64,000 nucleotides of DNA. It comes from Lachnospiraceae bacterium G41 (lineage in GTDB: Bacteria > Bacillota > Clostridia > Lachnospirales > Lachnospiraceae). The notes beneath the pieces are model-generated. The model saw nothing but the letters and a program-made list of their open reading frames with translations, made no database searches and was not told where the DNA came from. The stretch spans positions 142,081 through 206,080 of the forward strand of contig FNEU01000004.1 in assembly GCA_900100245.1 (NCBI GenBank), in the 5' to 3' direction. How positions within the stretch are numbered: position 1 is the first letter of the stretch; every line of letters begins with the position of its first letter. This document shows, in pieces, positions 1 to 9,890 of the stretch. A program made the position numbers and the translations under genes.

Positions 1-759
1 AAGAGCTTAAGACCTCATACCAGTTCGAGAGAAGGAATCGAATCCATTCTTTTTATCACCATAAAAGACGGAGAAGGTTTAGTCAGAGTTTCAGGCAAAG
101 AATACGCAGTTAAAAGCGGAGACTGCATTCTTTTAAACTGTATGAACAAGTATGAGCATGAAAGCAGCGAAAGTAAGCCTTGGGAACTCTCTTGGGTACA
201 TTTTTACGGGAAGACTGCAGTTAATCTGTTTGACTTGTTCCTAAAAGAAAATAAAAACTCCAACATTTTTACACCCGCCGAAACAGAAGGATATGTAAAA
301 ATGATTGAAAATCTCATGGCACTTTGCAATGATAAAAGTGTAATGTCGGAAATATATGCAAACGAAACTCTTACAGAAATGTTTACGGAAATTATTTCCG
401 ATGTTACAACTCTTTCATCAGAACCTTGTGATATAGATGTGTCAATGGTAAGAACATATCTTAATGATAACTATGCTTCAGACAAAGCCATTGAGGAAAT
501 CTGTGAAAAACTCGGCACATCGAAGGATGCTGTTGAAGAGGCATTTGCCAATTCTTACGGAATCAGTATGGCTGAGTACCAGAAGATAAGAAGACTTAAT
601 GTTGCAAAAGAAATGCTCAGGTTCAGCATTGAACCCGAGAATAAGATTGCTTTAGAGTGCGGCATTAATGATTACAATGATTTTATTAAGCTCTTTGTGG
701 ATGCTGAGGGAATGACCCCCGAAGTTTATCGCAGCAAATGGGCTCAATGGATAAAGTAA
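1..759 (+). CDS. AraC-family transcriptional regulator, 5'-truncated by window edge
   Basis: The reading frame is open from the first base, so the gene begins outside the window; the ATG at 142 is internal. The visible N-terminal part looks like the cupin sensor domain of AraC regulators ([10 protein letters not shown], then a W-x-L-S-W-V-H-F run after an H-x-S patch). The last ~100 residues are the double helix-turn-helix domain: a first helix-turn-helix containing a [17 protein letters not shown] segment and a second ending in [11 protein letters not shown], where the family usually has GxTPxxYR. It binds DNA and probably senses a sugar or other small effector. It ends just before gmd, but a control link to the GDP-sugar genes is only a guess. 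Ligand and targets are unknown. Confidence 0.85.
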   Translation, partial: KSLRPHTSSREGIESILFITIKDGEGLVRVSGKEYAVKSGDCILLNCMNKYEHESSESKPWELSWVHFYGKTAVNLFDLFLKENKNSNIFTPAETEGYVKMIENLMALCNDKSVMSEIYANETLTEMFTEIISDVTTLSSEPCDIDVSMVRTYLNDNYASDKAIEEICEKLGTSKDAVEEAFANSYGISMAEYQKIRRLNVAKEMLRFSIEPENKIALECGINDYNDFIKLFVDAEGMTPEVYRSKWAQWIK

Positions 760-782
760 ATAAATACTTAAGGAGATACACA

Positions 783-1823
783 ATGAAAAAAGCATTAATT
801 ACAGGTATTACAGGACAGGATGGTTCTTATCTTGCAGAACTTTTGCTTGAGAAGGGATATGAAGTTCATGGTATTACACGTCGTGCATCAATTGCCAATA
901 CAGGACGTATTAATCATATCTTAGATAAGATTACTCTTCATGACGGTGACTTGTCAGACAGCACTTCCCTTATCAGAATCATTGGTCTTGTTAAACCCGA
1001 TGAAATCTATAACCTTGCAGCACAGTCACATGTTCAGGTATCATTTGATGTTCCCGAATATTCTGGCGATGTTGATGCAATCGGTGTATTAAGAATCCTT
1101 GAAGCAGTCAGAATGCTCGGACTTGAAAAGACAACGAAGATTTATCAGGCATCCACATCCGAACTTTACGGTAAGGTTGAAGAGATTCCTCAGTCGGAGA
1201 CAACACCTTTCCATCCTTACTCACCTTATGCAATTGCTAAGCAGTACGGCTTCTGGATGATGAAGGAATACAGAGAAGCATACGGAATGTTCTGTGTGAA
1301 CGGCATCCTTTTCAATCATGAATCAGAGAGAAGAGGAGAGACATTCGTTACAAGAAAGATTACTCTTGCGGCAGGACGTATTGCAGAAGGTCTTCAGGAT
1401 CATCTTGAACTCGGTAATATGGATTCTCTTCGTGACTGGGGCTATGCAAAGGATTACGTAGAGTGCATGTGGCTTATCATGCAGCAGGATACTCCCGATG
1501 ATTTCGTAATCGCTACAGGCGAGCAGCATACAGTCAGAGATTTCACAGAGAAGGCTTTCGCTGCTAACGGCATTACCTTAAGATGGGAAGGCAGCGGAGT
1601 AGACGAAAAAGGTTACGATGCAGCTACAGGAAAGATGCTTGTATGCGTAAATCCTCAGTGGTTCAGACCTACAGATGTTGATAACCTCTGGGGTAATCCT
1701 ACAAAGGCTAAAACAGTTCTCGGATGGAATCCTCAGAAGACTTCCTACGAAGAACTTGTCAAGATAATGGCAGAGCATGACAGAGCACTTGCCAAAAGAG
1801 AAAAGGCTCTTGCAAACGCATAA
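783..1823 (+). CDS. gmd: GDP-mannose 4,6-dehydratase
   Basis: Converts GDP-D-mannose to GDP-4-keto-6-deoxy-D-mannose, the first committed step to GDP-L-fucose, in the cytoplasm using NADP. It is an extended short-chain dehydrogenase. The Rossmann glycine motif GITGQDGSY lies at residues 8-16, the catalytic T/S-E pair of the ASTSELYG motif at about 125-127, and the Y-x-x-x-K pair at Y149/K153. The ATG at 783 was chosen because AAGGAGA lies just upstream and the protein then starts MKKALITG, directly at the first beta strand; an in-frame ATG at 738 would add 15 unconserved residues and overlap the previous gene. The length, 346 aa, fits the family. It is followed 8 nt later by the GDP-mannose-making fusion, and fcl, the next enzyme, lies nearby on the other strand. 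Confidence 0.96.
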   Translation: MKKALITGITGQDGSYLAELLLEKGYEVHGITRRASIANTGRINHILDKITLHDGDLSDSTSLIRIIGLVKPDEIYNLAAQSHVQVSFDVPEYSGDVDAIGVLRILEAVRMLGLEKTTKIYQASTSELYGKVEEIPQSETTPFHPYSPYAIAKQYGFWMMKEYREAYGMFCVNGILFNHESERRGETFVTRKITLAAGRIAEGLQDHLELGNMDSLRDWGYAKDYVECMWLIMQQDTPDDFVIATGEQHTVRDFTEKAFAANGITLRWEGSGVDEKGYDAATGKMLVCVNPQWFRPTDVDNLWGNPTKAKTVLGWNPQKTSYEELVKIMAEHDRALAKREKALANA

Positions 1824-1831
1824 AAAATACT

Positions 1832-4201
1832 ATGAAGTGTATCATACTAGCAGGCGGGAGAGGAGACAGATTATGGCCCCTCTCCCGCCAAAGTTACCCG
1901 AAACAATTTATAAAGATTCAGGGAGATCATTCTCTGTTCCAGGAAACGATAGCCAGAAATATTCCTTATTGCGATGAGTTTATTATCATTACCAATGAGG
2001 AATACCGTTTTATTGCCATCAATCAGGTGGCAGCATTTCAGGGTCTGGTTCATCGTTTTATTTTTGAGGGTGAAGGCAGGAAAACTACAGCGGCAATTAC
2101 GCTTGCGTGCTTAAGACTTGCAAAATCCGAAACGGTTCTCGTAGTTCCTGCAGACCAGGTAATTGAAGGACTTGAATATAAGGATGATATTTCCAGAGCG
2201 ATTGAGTTAAGTAAGGAAGGAAATATTGTTACATTCGGTATGCCCGTAACGGCTCCTGAAGAAAGATACGGATATATTAAAGCAGATGGTGAAGATGTTT
2301 TGGCATTTGTTGAAAAACCGAATCATGATACAGCTGTAAAATATATGGAGGATAAAGATTATCTATATAACAGCGGAATGATGCTCTTTAGGGTCGGTGA
2401 TTATCTTGATGAATTAAGGGAACTTTCTCCAAACGAATTCAGACTTTGTATCGGAGCGTTAAAGGGCAGAATTTCGAAGGGTAATTCGCTCACATATCCT
2501 GCGGATGTGATGAATTCGATTCCTGCGGTTCATATTGAAAAAGCACTTCTTGAAAAGACGAAAAGAGCCAAGGTTGTTAAGGCTCATTTCGGATGGAAAG
2601 ATATAGGCAGTCTCGAAGATATTGAAGAGACTAGATTAAAGACTTCAGGCGACGGTTTGGAGTATGAATATAATTGTGAAAATACTGATATCATTAACAG
2701 ATGTTCCAAGAGTCTCGTAGTGGCAAACGGCATTTCGGATGTTATAGTTGTTAATACCGAAGATGCGGTTTATGTTGGCAAAAAGGGCGAATCAGAGAGT
2801 TTAAAAGAACTGATTAATGACGATGAAATTGTAACTAAAATCGGTCGTTTCTTTGAATCCGGCCGTGTCGTATACAGACCTTGGGGTAGATATGAACTTT
2901 TGGTTGATACGCCTCATTACAGAGTAAAGCATGTGTTTATACAGCCCGGTAAAACCATCTTTGCTCATAAGCATGTCTTCAGGTCCGAACACTGGACGAT
3001 TGTTTCAGGTACTGCATTTATAGAGCTTGACGGCAAAGAAGGATTATATCATACGGATGACGTGGTAGATGTTCTTCCGGGCAAGACTCATCAGGTTTCA
3101 AACGCCGGCGATACGGAACTTGTAATAATAGAAGTATCCGTGGGTGAAAATGTTAGCGAAGACGATAAGGTTCCTACAGAAACATTGTCTGATAACAAAG
3201 AGCAGACATATATTTTTGATGCGCTTGTTCGTCTGAATCCAACTTTTAAAGATAACCTCTGGGGAGGCAATAAATTAAAGGCTCTTTACGGAAAGAATTG
3301 TGACTTTGATATATTAGCCGAAAGCTGGGAAATGTCAGCGCATGAAGCAGGCCAGAGCATTGTGGCTACAGGTCGTCACAAAGGAATGCTCTTTAATGAC
3401 TATCTCGGAACCATCGGAAAGAACAACTGGGGTTGGAAATGTTCCACATTCGCAGATTTTCCTATATTGGTCAAATTAATCGATGCTAAAGACAAACTCT
3501 CTATACAGGTCCATCCTGACGACGATTACGCTATTGCAAACGAAAACCAGTACGGCAAAAATGAAGTCTGGTATGTAGTGGATTGTGAACCTGATTCATA
3601 TCTTTATTGTGGCTTTAACCGAGATGTCAGCAGAGAAGAAGTTTTACAGAGAATAGAAGATGATTCAATACTTGATGTATTAAATAAAATCCCCGTACAA
3701 AAGGGTGATGTATATTTTATTAAAGCAGGAACCGTACACGCCATAGGTGCAGGAATAGTTATATGTGAAATACAGCAGAGTTCGAACTGTACATACCGTC
3801 TATATGATTTTAAGAGACGCGACAAATTCGGAGACTTAAGAGAACTGCACATTGACAAGGCTTTGGATGTTCTTAACTTCTCCAAATACTGTCCTGAAAA
3901 AATCGATGAAGGAATCGTTGATGGTGACGGCTTTAAGAAGAGAATTATTTCACAGTGCAAATACTTTGAATGCACATTAATTGATGTGGATTTATCCGCA
4001 CGTATTCTCGGCGTGGAAGAAAGCTTTACTTCATTCCTTATTCTCGAAGGAGAGGGCAGAATATCCGTTCATCCGATAGATGATCCGGAGAAGGTTAAAG
4101 AAGGAATCGCTTTCAAAGCGGGCGACAGTTTCTTTGCTCCAAAATCCAGGGATATTTTTGAAATAACCGGAAGAAGCAAAATAATAATGACAAGGGTATA
4201 A
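1832..4201 (+). CDS. ManC-ManA fusion: mannose-1-P guanylyltransferase / cupin / type I mannose-6-P isomerase
   Basis: A 789-aa protein with three parts. Residues 1 to ~330 are a sugar nucleotidyltransferase with the signature GGRGDRLWPLSR at 8-19 and the KQF motif. Residues ~345-435 are the mannose isomerase-type cupin usual at the C-terminus of ManC/AlgA (VYRPWGRYE start, HKH-x-x-RSEHW core). Residues ~460-789 form an additional type I mannose-6-phosphate isomerase of the Firmicute ManA kind, with PTFKDNLWGG, the zinc-site Q559-V-H561-PDD, and a GTVHAIGAG motif. Together it could isomerise fructose-6-P to mannose-6-P and make GDP-mannose from mannose-1-P; only phosphomannomutase is absent. 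It lies directly behind gmd and probably feeds it. ManC and ManA are normally separate or share one 480-aa PMI-GMP, so this arrangement is unusual. Whether the central cupin is active is unknown. Confidence 0.9.
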   Translation: MKCIILAGGRGDRLWPLSRQSYPKQFIKIQGDHSLFQETIARNIPYCDEFIIITNEEYRFIAINQVAAFQGLVHRFIFEGEGRKTTAAITLACLRLAKSETVLVVPADQVIEGLEYKDDISRAIELSKEGNIVTFGMPVTAPEERYGYIKADGEDVLAFVEKPNHDTAVKYMEDKDYLYNSGMMLFRVGDYLDELRELSPNEFRLCIGALKGRISKGNSLTYPADVMNSIPAVHIEKALLEKTKRAKVVKAHFGWKDIGSLEDIEETRLKTSGDGLEYEYNCENTDIINRCSKSLVVANGISDVIVVNTEDAVYVGKKGESESLKELINDDEIVTKIGRFFESGRVVYRPWGRYELLVDTPHYRVKHVFIQPGKTIFAHKHVFRSEHWTIVSGTAFIELDGKEGLYHTDDVVDVLPGKTHQVSNAGDTELVIIEVSVGENVSEDDKVPTETLSDNKEQTYIFDALVRLNPTFKDNLWGGNKLKALYGKNCDFDILAESWEMSAHEAGQSIVATGRHKGMLFNDYLGTIGKNNWGWKCSTFADFPILVKLIDAKDKLSIQVHPDDDYAIANENQYGKNEVWYVVDCEPDSYLYCGFNRDVSREEVLQRIEDDSILDVLNKIPVQKGDVYFIKAGTVHAIGAGIVICEIQQSSNCTYRLYDFKRRDKFGDLRELHIDKALDVLNFSKYCPEKIDEGIVDGDGFKKRIISQCKYFECTLIDVDLSARILGVEESFTSFLILEGEGRISVHPIDDPEKVKEGIAFKAGDSFFAPKSRDIFEITGRSKIIMTRV

Positions 4202-4207
4202 TTATTT

Positions 4208-5761
4208 GTGTTTAATCATTTACCGAGAAAAACAAATATAATAAAAGCTTTTATCATTTCCGGAGTCTGTGCGTTATTAAATATCGTCATAGGTTTCGGA
4301 TACAGATATTTGTTTTTAAAGATACTGTCAATTGAATACCTTGGAATAAACGGGTTATTCACCAACATCCTTGGTTTGCTGGCTTTGGCAGAACTTGGAA
4401 TAACAGGCTCGATTGTATATCGTTTTTACGATCCTATCAGTAAAGACGATGTCAAAAAAGTCGGCGAACTCATGCGCTTTTTTAAGAATGCATATATTGT
4501 TATCGCAAGCGCTATTTTTGGTGTCGGGCTGGCGATAACTCCTTTCCTAAAGTTTTTGATTAAAGACACAGCCGAAGTACCGGCCGATGTAAATTTATAT
4601 ATAGTATTTATTCTGTTTTTGCTTCAGAGCGCTTCAACATATTTATTTTCATATAAACTGACTCTTCTTTCCGCAGATCAGAAGCAGGATCAGTTCTCTG
4701 TTATAAATATTATTATTTCGTTTGGACGCTATTCTTCTCAGATTATTGTTCTCTTTATTACCAAAAATTTTACACTGACGCTTTTAGCCGGAATCCTGAT
4801 AACGATGGCTTTGAACTTTATAGCGAGTCAGTGGGTGGCAAGTCGTTATAAATTTGTTTTTTCCGTAAAATCTAAACTTGATGACAAAGAAAGAAAGAAT
4901 ATATACAAAGACACAACGGCTGCAATGTTTCACAAGATAGGGGGTACTGTTTTAAATTCAACGGACAGTATTCTTTTGTCAAAATTCATCGGTCTGGCCG
5001 TCACGGGAATTTATTCGAATTATTATCTGATTACATACAATATTACAAGGATTTTAGGGGTTCTTTTTCAAAGTTTCACATCTTCGCTTGGCAATGCCCA
5101 TTTTATGCTTGATAAGGATCAAAGATATGAAATATATAAAAAATCCCTGTTTTTGAATTTTGCTGCCGCAGGATTGATGACAGTCTGTGCATATTCGTTA
5201 ATCAATGACTTTATTTTAATATGGCTGAGAAAACCTTTGTTTTTGGATGATATCACTGTAATATTAATTATCATTCAATTCTATATTCAGGCTGTAAGGT
5301 TTGTCTCAATGTCGTATACATCGGCATGCGGATTATTTGTCAAAGATAAAATAAGACCTTTAATAGAGGCCACTTTGAATCTGACCATATCGATTGTTGC
5401 TCTCAAATTCTTCGGCATAGCCGGTATTTTCTTAGGTACGATTATAAGCAGCACCCTGACTGTTTTCTGGAGAGAGCCGTACTTATTGTATAAACATGCT
5501 TTTGGAAAAAAAGTTATAGAATATTGGTTTGAGTATATAAAGAATGTTGTTGTGGTATTAGCATCGATTTTGATTTTACATTTTACGGTAAACAAGTATT
5601 TAAACGTTAACGGAATGCTTCATTTCTTCGTTTTGAAAGCTCTTGCCTGCATACTGATATTTGCTTTGATACATTTTCTGTTTTTCTTTAGAACAGAAGA
5701 GTATAAATATATGATAAGTCTTATCATAAACCTTACAAAAAAAATCAAGAGAAATAAATAA
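4208..5761 (+). CDS. Polysaccharide flippase (Wzx/PST type)
   Basis: A 517-aa protein with about 12-14 hydrophobic helices and a positively charged N-terminus, resembling the oligosaccharide exporters of the MOP superfamily that flip lipid-linked repeat units across the membrane. The N-terminal segment with EYLGINGLFTNIL and LAELGITGSIVYRFYDP is typical of exporters such as EpsK/TuaB. The start is GTG at 4208, with AAGGG at 4192-4196 overlapping the end of the upstream gene. It is the last plus-strand gene of the GDP-fucose block, so a fucosylated or mannosylated surface glycan is its likely cargo, though the sequence does not prove substrate. It ends at a strong bidirectional terminator. Confidence 0.85.
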   Translation: MFNHLPRKTNIIKAFIISGVCALLNIVIGFGYRYLFLKILSIEYLGINGLFTNILGLLALAELGITGSIVYRFYDPISKDDVKKVGELMRFFKNAYIVIASAIFGVGLAITPFLKFLIKDTAEVPADVNLYIVFILFLLQSASTYLFSYKLTLLSADQKQDQFSVINIIISFGRYSSQIIVLFITKNFTLTLLAGILITMALNFIASQWVASRYKFVFSVKSKLDDKERKNIYKDTTAAMFHKIGGTVLNSTDSILLSKFIGLAVTGIYSNYYLITYNITRILGVLFQSFTSSLGNAHFMLDKDQRYEIYKKSLFLNFAAAGLMTVCAYSLINDFILIWLRKPLFLDDITVILIIIQFYIQAVRFVSMSYTSACGLFVKDKIRPLIEATLNLTISIVALKFFGIAGIFLGTIISSTLTVFWREPYLLYKHAFGKKVIEYWFEYIKNVVVVLASILILHFTVNKYLNVNGMLHFFVLKALACILIFALIHFLFFFRTEEYKYMISLIINLTKKIKRNK

Positions 5762-5767
5762 ATCAAT

Positions 5768-5819
5768 AAGGGACGGTTCTGTTTTGGAATTTTTTACCAT
5801 TTAAGAACCGTCCCTTTTT
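5768..5819. terminator. Bidirectional terminator, REP-like palindrome
   Basis: A perfect 13-bp inverted repeat (AAGGGACGGTTCT at 5768-5780, complement at 5804-5816) is followed by T5 on the plus strand and preceded by A-rich sequence, serving the minus-strand gene. It lies between convergent genes. GGGACGGTTCT palindromes are common dispersed repeats in Firmicutes, so this may be a repeat element that acts as a terminator. Confidence 0.85.
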
Positions 5820-5827
5820 GTATCAAT

Positions 5828-6772
5828 TTATCTTTCCGCTCTCATCGGATTGTTTAAGAAATCTTCATATGCAAGTTTTATGCCGTCCTCAAGCTCGGTT
5901 TTGTATGTCCAGCCTAAGTTCTTTGCCTTGCTGACATCAAGGAGTTTTCTGGGAGTGCCGTTCGGTTTGCTTGGATCCCATTCAATCTTTCCTTTGTAGC
6001 CTACAACCTTTGCAACAAGCTCTGTCAGCTCTTTTATGGTGAGTTCCTTGCCTGTACCTGCGTTTACGGTTTCATTGCCACTGTAGTTGTTAAGCAGGAA
6101 TACACATAAATCTGCCAAATCATCTACATACAAAAATTCTCTTAAAGGTGAACCGTCGCCCCAACATGTTACACTTTCAAGCCCGGCTTCCTTTGCTTCG
6201 TGGAAACGTCGAATCAGTGCGGGTAAAACATGTGAGTGAGTAGGATGATAATTATCGTTGGGACCGTAAAGGTTTGTGGGCATTACAGAGATATAATCCG
6301 TACCGTATTGGCGGTTTAAAAATTCGCAGTATTTGAGTCCGCTGATTTTTGCAAGAGCGTATGCCTCGTTGGTTTTTTCGAGTTCGCTGGTCAAAAGACA
6401 ACTTTCCGGCATGGGCTGCGGAGCGAGGCGCGGATAAATGCATGACGAGCCTAAGAAAAGAAGCTTCTTGCAGTTGTTTTTAAATGCGGCATGTATAACA
6501 TTCATCTCAAGCATCATATTGTCGTACATAAAATCTGCAAGCGCTGATTCGTTAGCCACGATTCCTCCAACCTTAGCTGCAGCAAGAACAACAATTTCAG
6601 GTTTTTCTTTTTCAAAGAAAGCCTCAACTTCATCCTGTCTGATTAAATCCAGTTCCTGGTGGGACCTTGTTATGATATTGTTATAACCCTGCTTGTTTAA
6701 AGCACGAACTATGGCGCTTCCGACCATTCCTTTGTGACCGGCAACATATATTTTAGCATTCTTATCAATCAT
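5828..6772 (-). CDS. fcl: GDP-L-fucose synthase
   Basis: Bifunctional 3,5-epimerase/4-reductase that turns GDP-4-keto-6-deoxymannose into GDP-L-fucose using NADPH, completing the pathway begun by gmd. The 314-aa length is standard. The NADP fold motif GHKGMVGSA is at residues 12-20. Catalytic S109, C111, Y138 and K142 align with S107, C109, Y136 and K140 of the E. coli enzyme with a constant offset of two. The ATG at 6772 is preceded on the minus strand by GGAGGAG. It is transcribed toward the flippase, so it has its own promoter in the 167-bp region shared with the ACT-protein gene. With gmd and the ManC-ManA fusion, nearly the whole GDP-fucose route is here. Confidence 0.96.
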   Translation of the reverse strand: MIDKNAKIYVAGHKGMVGSAIVRALNKQGYNNIITRSHQELDLIRQDEVEAFFEKEKPEIVVLAAAKVGGIVANESALADFMYDNMMLEMNVIHAAFKNNCKKLLFLGSSCIYPRLAPQPMPESCLLTSELEKTNEAYALAKISGLKYCEFLNRQYGTDYISVMPTNLYGPNDNYHPTHSHVLPALIRRFHEAKEAGLESVTCWGDGSPLREFLYVDDLADLCVFLLNNYSGNETVNAGTGKELTIKELTELVAKVVGYKGKIEWDPSKPNGTPRKLLDVSKAKNLGWTYKTELEDGIKLAYEDFLNNPMRAER

Positions 6773-6939
6773 GATTTTCTGCTCCTCCTGTATATCATTA
6801 TAAGGCTTTTCAATTGCCTTTTTCTCTGATTTTTGATAAAATTCTCCTTGTGGATATAGAAAATTATATATCTTTAATGAGTATAAACAAATAATCAGTA
6901 TTTGTCGATAGAAAAAGACTCATTTGAAAGGACTTAAAA

Positions 6940-7347
6940 ATGTTAAAACAGGTATCGATTTATGCAGAAAATGTAAAAGGCAAAATGCTTGAAATCACAA
7001 GCATACTCGCCAACGAAAATATCAATATTCTGGGATCTGTCACAAACGATTCGGCAGAATACGGTATTGTCAGAATGGTCGTAAGTGACCCGAACACGGC
7101 TGTAAAGGTTTTATCCGAAGCAGGTATCATCTGCAAGCTTACCGATGTAATTGCTGTAGAAATCATGGATGAAGTCGGAAACTTACAGAAATTACTTAAG
7201 GCGCTTGATGAGGCAAATATCAGCGTTGATTACCTCTATCTTTCATTCAACAGAGAGAGCGGCGCACCCATCATGGTATTTCACACCCACGACATTCCTG
7301 AGGTTGAGAACAGCTTAAGAAGCAAAGGATTTGTACTTTGTAAATAA
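6940..7347 (+). CDS. Tandem ACT-domain protein
   Basis: A 135-aa protein made of two ACT folds with no attached enzyme. The first begins MLKQVSIYAENVKGKMLEIT (residues 1-20, the usual beta-alpha start with a VKGKM...ITSILANENINI run). The second begins near residue 72 (EIMDEVGNLQKLLKALDEANISVDY is its strand-helix). Stand-alone tandem ACT proteins are believed to bind amino acids as small regulators; in many Firmicutes they occur near phenylacetate-CoA ligase-like genes, but none is seen here. AAAGGA upstream supports the ATG. It is followed 18 nt later by the GH9 gene and may share its transcript. Ligand unknown. Confidence 0.8.
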   Translation: MLKQVSIYAENVKGKMLEITSILANENINILGSVTNDSAEYGIVRMVVSDPNTAVKVLSEAGIICKLTDVIAVEIMDEVGNLQKLLKALDEANISVDYLYLSFNRESGAPIMVFHTHDIPEVENSLRSKGFVLCK

Positions 7348-7365
7348 ATATAATGAGGAGTTACA

Positions 7366-9729
7366 ATGAAACGTAAAATTTTATCCATTTTATTATCTGG
7401 ACTTATGGTTTTATCCGTAGCCGCATGTAACACGGGAAAAACACCTACGGATCCTGCAACAGATCCGAGTAATACAGACCCTGAACCGGTTGTTGTTGAC
7501 AATCCCGGAGCAGCAGGAACGGGCGACTGGACTCTTCCCGAAGTAAACTGGGGATCAGGACTTTTTAACGGAAAGACATTAATTGACGACCATTTCGAAG
7601 ACGGTGAAGCATTCGAATGGGGAACATATTCAAACGGCGGTCTGTTCGAACTCTACACTGAGAACGGAGAGATGGTTGTGGATATCTCCAAAACCGGTAC
7701 ACTTGATTATTCGACACAGGTTTCGAGAGACGGTTTCGAATTAAACCAGGGCGGTGTTTATGAGTGCTCTTTTACTATCAGATGTGATATCGAAAGATCG
7801 TTTGAGTGGAGATATCAGATTAACGGTGGTGACTATCATGCATATTACAAGGAGTATGATGTTCCCATCGGACCTGAGCCCAAGAGAATTTCCGCGACAT
7901 TTACAATGGAAGAAGAAAATGATGATATGCCGAGATTTTGTTTTAACCTCGGAAGATTTGACGGTATGGACAATACATCACATAAGGTTTATATAGACGA
8001 TTTCAATTTAACTCTCGTTGACGCTAGCAACGCAAAGGCTCCCAAGGAAGAAGAAAAGCCTCTGGCACTTAAAATTAATCAGGTTGGTTACAAGCCGAAT
8101 GATAATAAGAAAGTAGTAGCTACAACGAGCGAAAAGGTTACAGCCTTCAGCATTTGCGATGCTGAAACAGGCGAGGTTGTTTATGAAGGAACTTTCGCTG
8201 ATGAGCGTGTAATCTCAAAGAACGGTGACGGCGATACATACACCGGAGATTTCTCAGATTTTACTGCTGCAGGAAAGTATTATATTTCTGTTGACGGACT
8301 TGATAATTCCTACACTTTCGAAATTAATGACAATGTATTTGACGATGTTGCAAAAGCAACAGTCAGAATGCTTTACTTACAGCGCTGCGGATGCGAGACA
8401 ACCAAAGAACTTGCAGATGTTTTTGCTCATCCCGAATGTCACAATACCGAAGCAAAGATTTACGGAACAAATGATTATATCGATGTGACAGGCGGATGGC
8501 ATGATGCGGGTGACTACGGAAGATACGTGGTTGCAGGTGCAAAGACAATCGCAGATCTTTTCATGACATATGAAGACAGTTCTGCTTCAAGGGGCGACAA
8601 TTACGATATTCCCGAGAGCGGAAACGGCGTTCCCGATATCCTCGACGAAGCAAGATATGAACTTGAATGGATGCTTAAGATGCAGGCCGAAAACGGCGGT
8701 GTATATCATAAGGTTACATGTGAGCAGTTCCCGGGCGTTGTAATGCCTCAGAATGAAACCGAAGAGCTTGTTGTAAGTCCTATTTCCACCACAGCTACAG
8801 GCGACTTTGCTGCAGTAATGGCAAAGGCAGGAAAGATATACAGACAGTATGATGCAGCATTTGCTTCTAAGTGCAGCGAAGCAGCTAAAAAAGCATATGC
8901 TTACATGGAAGAAAACGCAGAAAACGACAAGACCGGATTTATTAATCCTACGGAAATTGTAACAGGCGAATATCCCGACGGTGACAACAAAGACGAATAT
9001 GTTTGGGCGGCAGTAGAACTTTACCTTGCTACCAACGATCAGGCATATCTTTCAAAGGTTAGAGAACTTACGGAAAGTACCTTTAAGGGCGGTCTCGGAT
9101 GGGCAGATATGGGAACATATGCAATGTATCATTTCCTTAAGGCAAAAGGATATATGGAGACACCCGTAGAATTCAATCTTCCCGCCGATGATACCAGAAG
9201 TATCCAGGAAATATATGCTTCAATGTCGGATGTGGATTATGTAAGAATGAAGTTCTCGGAAAAGATGAAACTCTTCGCAGAGACAGCACTTGAGAATTCG
9301 ACTACGGATCCTTACTTCTCATCACTGAGAATTTATCCTTGGGGAAGTAATATGACCATCGCCAACAACGGTATTCTTTACAGAATGATGTATAACATGA
9401 CAGGCGATGAAACATATAACGAATATGCAAGATACCAGATAGATTATCTTCTTGGTGTAAATGCAGTTGCATACAGCTACGTAACAGGCTTCGGAGAGCA
9501 TGCTGCAGAGCATCCTCACCACAGACCTTCACAGGCTATAGGAAAGGCAATGCCCGGTATGTTAGTAGGAGGTCCGAACTCTTCTCCTGCAGATCCTTAT
9601 GCTATTAAGGCTCTTTCCAAGAAAGTCGGAGGAAGCTGCTACTGCGACAACGATTCGGCTTACTCAATCAACGAAATCACAATTTACTGGAATTCACCGC
9701 TCATATACCTTTTACAGGTTTATAAGTAA
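7366..9729 (+). CDS. Lipoprotein GH9 endoglucanase with CBM and Ig-like domain
   Basis: A 787-aa glycoside hydrolase family 9 enzyme that should cut beta-1,4-glucans at the cell surface. Residues 1-21 are a lipoprotein signal peptide ending in the lipobox LSVAAC (lipidated C21), followed by a T/P/D-rich linker. Residues ~62-225 resemble a CBM4/9 beta-sandwich. Residues ~232-325 are the Ig-like domain that precedes many GH9 domains, and ~330-787 the (alpha/alpha)6 catalytic domain. Catalytic aspartates D380 and D383 sit in GGWHDAGDYGRY, the HHRP motif is at 718-721, and the acid E770 in YSINEITIYWN. Signal, binding and catalytic parts are intact. It ends at its own terminator. Family and theme are clear; exact substrate (cellulose, lichenan, xyloglucan) is not. 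Confidence 0.95.
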   Translation: MKRKILSILLSGLMVLSVAACNTGKTPTDPATDPSNTDPEPVVVDNPGAAGTGDWTLPEVNWGSGLFNGKTLIDDHFEDGEAFEWGTYSNGGLFELYTENGEMVVDISKTGTLDYSTQVSRDGFELNQGGVYECSFTIRCDIERSFEWRYQINGGDYHAYYKEYDVPIGPEPKRISATFTMEEENDDMPRFCFNLGRFDGMDNTSHKVYIDDFNLTLVDASNAKAPKEEEKPLALKINQVGYKPNDNKKVVATTSEKVTAFSICDAETGEVVYEGTFADERVISKNGDGDTYTGDFSDFTAAGKYYISVDGLDNSYTFEINDNVFDDVAKATVRMLYLQRCGCETTKELADVFAHPECHNTEAKIYGTNDYIDVTGGWHDAGDYGRYVVAGAKTIADLFMTYEDSSASRGDNYDIPESGNGVPDILDEARYELEWMLKMQAENGGVYHKVTCEQFPGVVMPQNETEELVVSPISTTATGDFAAVMAKAGKIYRQYDAAFASKCSEAAKKAYAYMEENAENDKTGFINPTEIVTGEYPDGDNKDEYVWAAVELYLATNDQAYLSKVRELTESTFKGGLGWADMGTYAMYHFLKAKGYMETPVEFNLPADDTRSIQEIYASMSDVDYVRMKFSEKMKLFAETALENSTTDPYFSSLRIYPWGSNMTIANNGILYRMMYNMTGDETYNEYARYQIDYLLGVNAVAYSYVTGFGEHAAEHPHHRPSQAIGKAMPGMLVGGPNSSPADPYAIKALSKKVGGSCYCDNDSAYSINEITIYWNSPLIYLLQVYK

Positions 9730-9736
9730 ATAGTCG

Positions 9737-9765
9737 GAAGCGTGCTTAGGCACGCTTCTTTTATT
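9737..9765 (+). terminator. Rho-independent terminator after GH9 gene
   Basis: A perfect stem GAAGCGTGC (9737-9745) / GCACGCTTC (9750-9758) with a 4-nt loop, followed by a T-rich tail, starts 8 nt after the stop codon. Confidence 0.9.
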
Positions 9766-9824
9766 AGACAAAATGTTCAAAGAAAAGCGTTAATTGGGCA
9801 TTTTATCGTGACATTTTACAAAAA

Positions 9825-9871
9825 GCACATTAAATTGTGGTGTGACAGAAAAATAACACATTATATTGTGT
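9825..9871 (+). promoter_or_regulatory. Pair of NrdR-box-like palindromes upstream of pflB
   Basis: Two 16-bp near-palindromes, GCACATTAAATTGTGG (9825-9840) and ACACATTATATTGTGT (9856-9871), share the core CACATTAWATTGTG and have centres exactly 31 bp apart, three helical turns. Against the published NrdR consensus acaCwAtATaTwGtgt the second matches 15 of 16 positions and the first about 12. They resemble the sites found upstream of nrdD in this same window. They lie about 20 bp before a likely -35 box. An FNR/CRP-type factor is the main alternative. Confidence 0.55.
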
Positions 9872-9890
9872 ATAAATGTTAAAAATGCTC

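Noticed and set aside
9825..9871. CRP/FNR operator before pflB
   Set aside because: The dyads read CACA-N6-TGTG, the reverse of CRP's TGTGA-N6-TCACA, and lack TTGAT/ATCAA halves of FNR. NrdR consensus fits better, though the identity of the factor is unproven.
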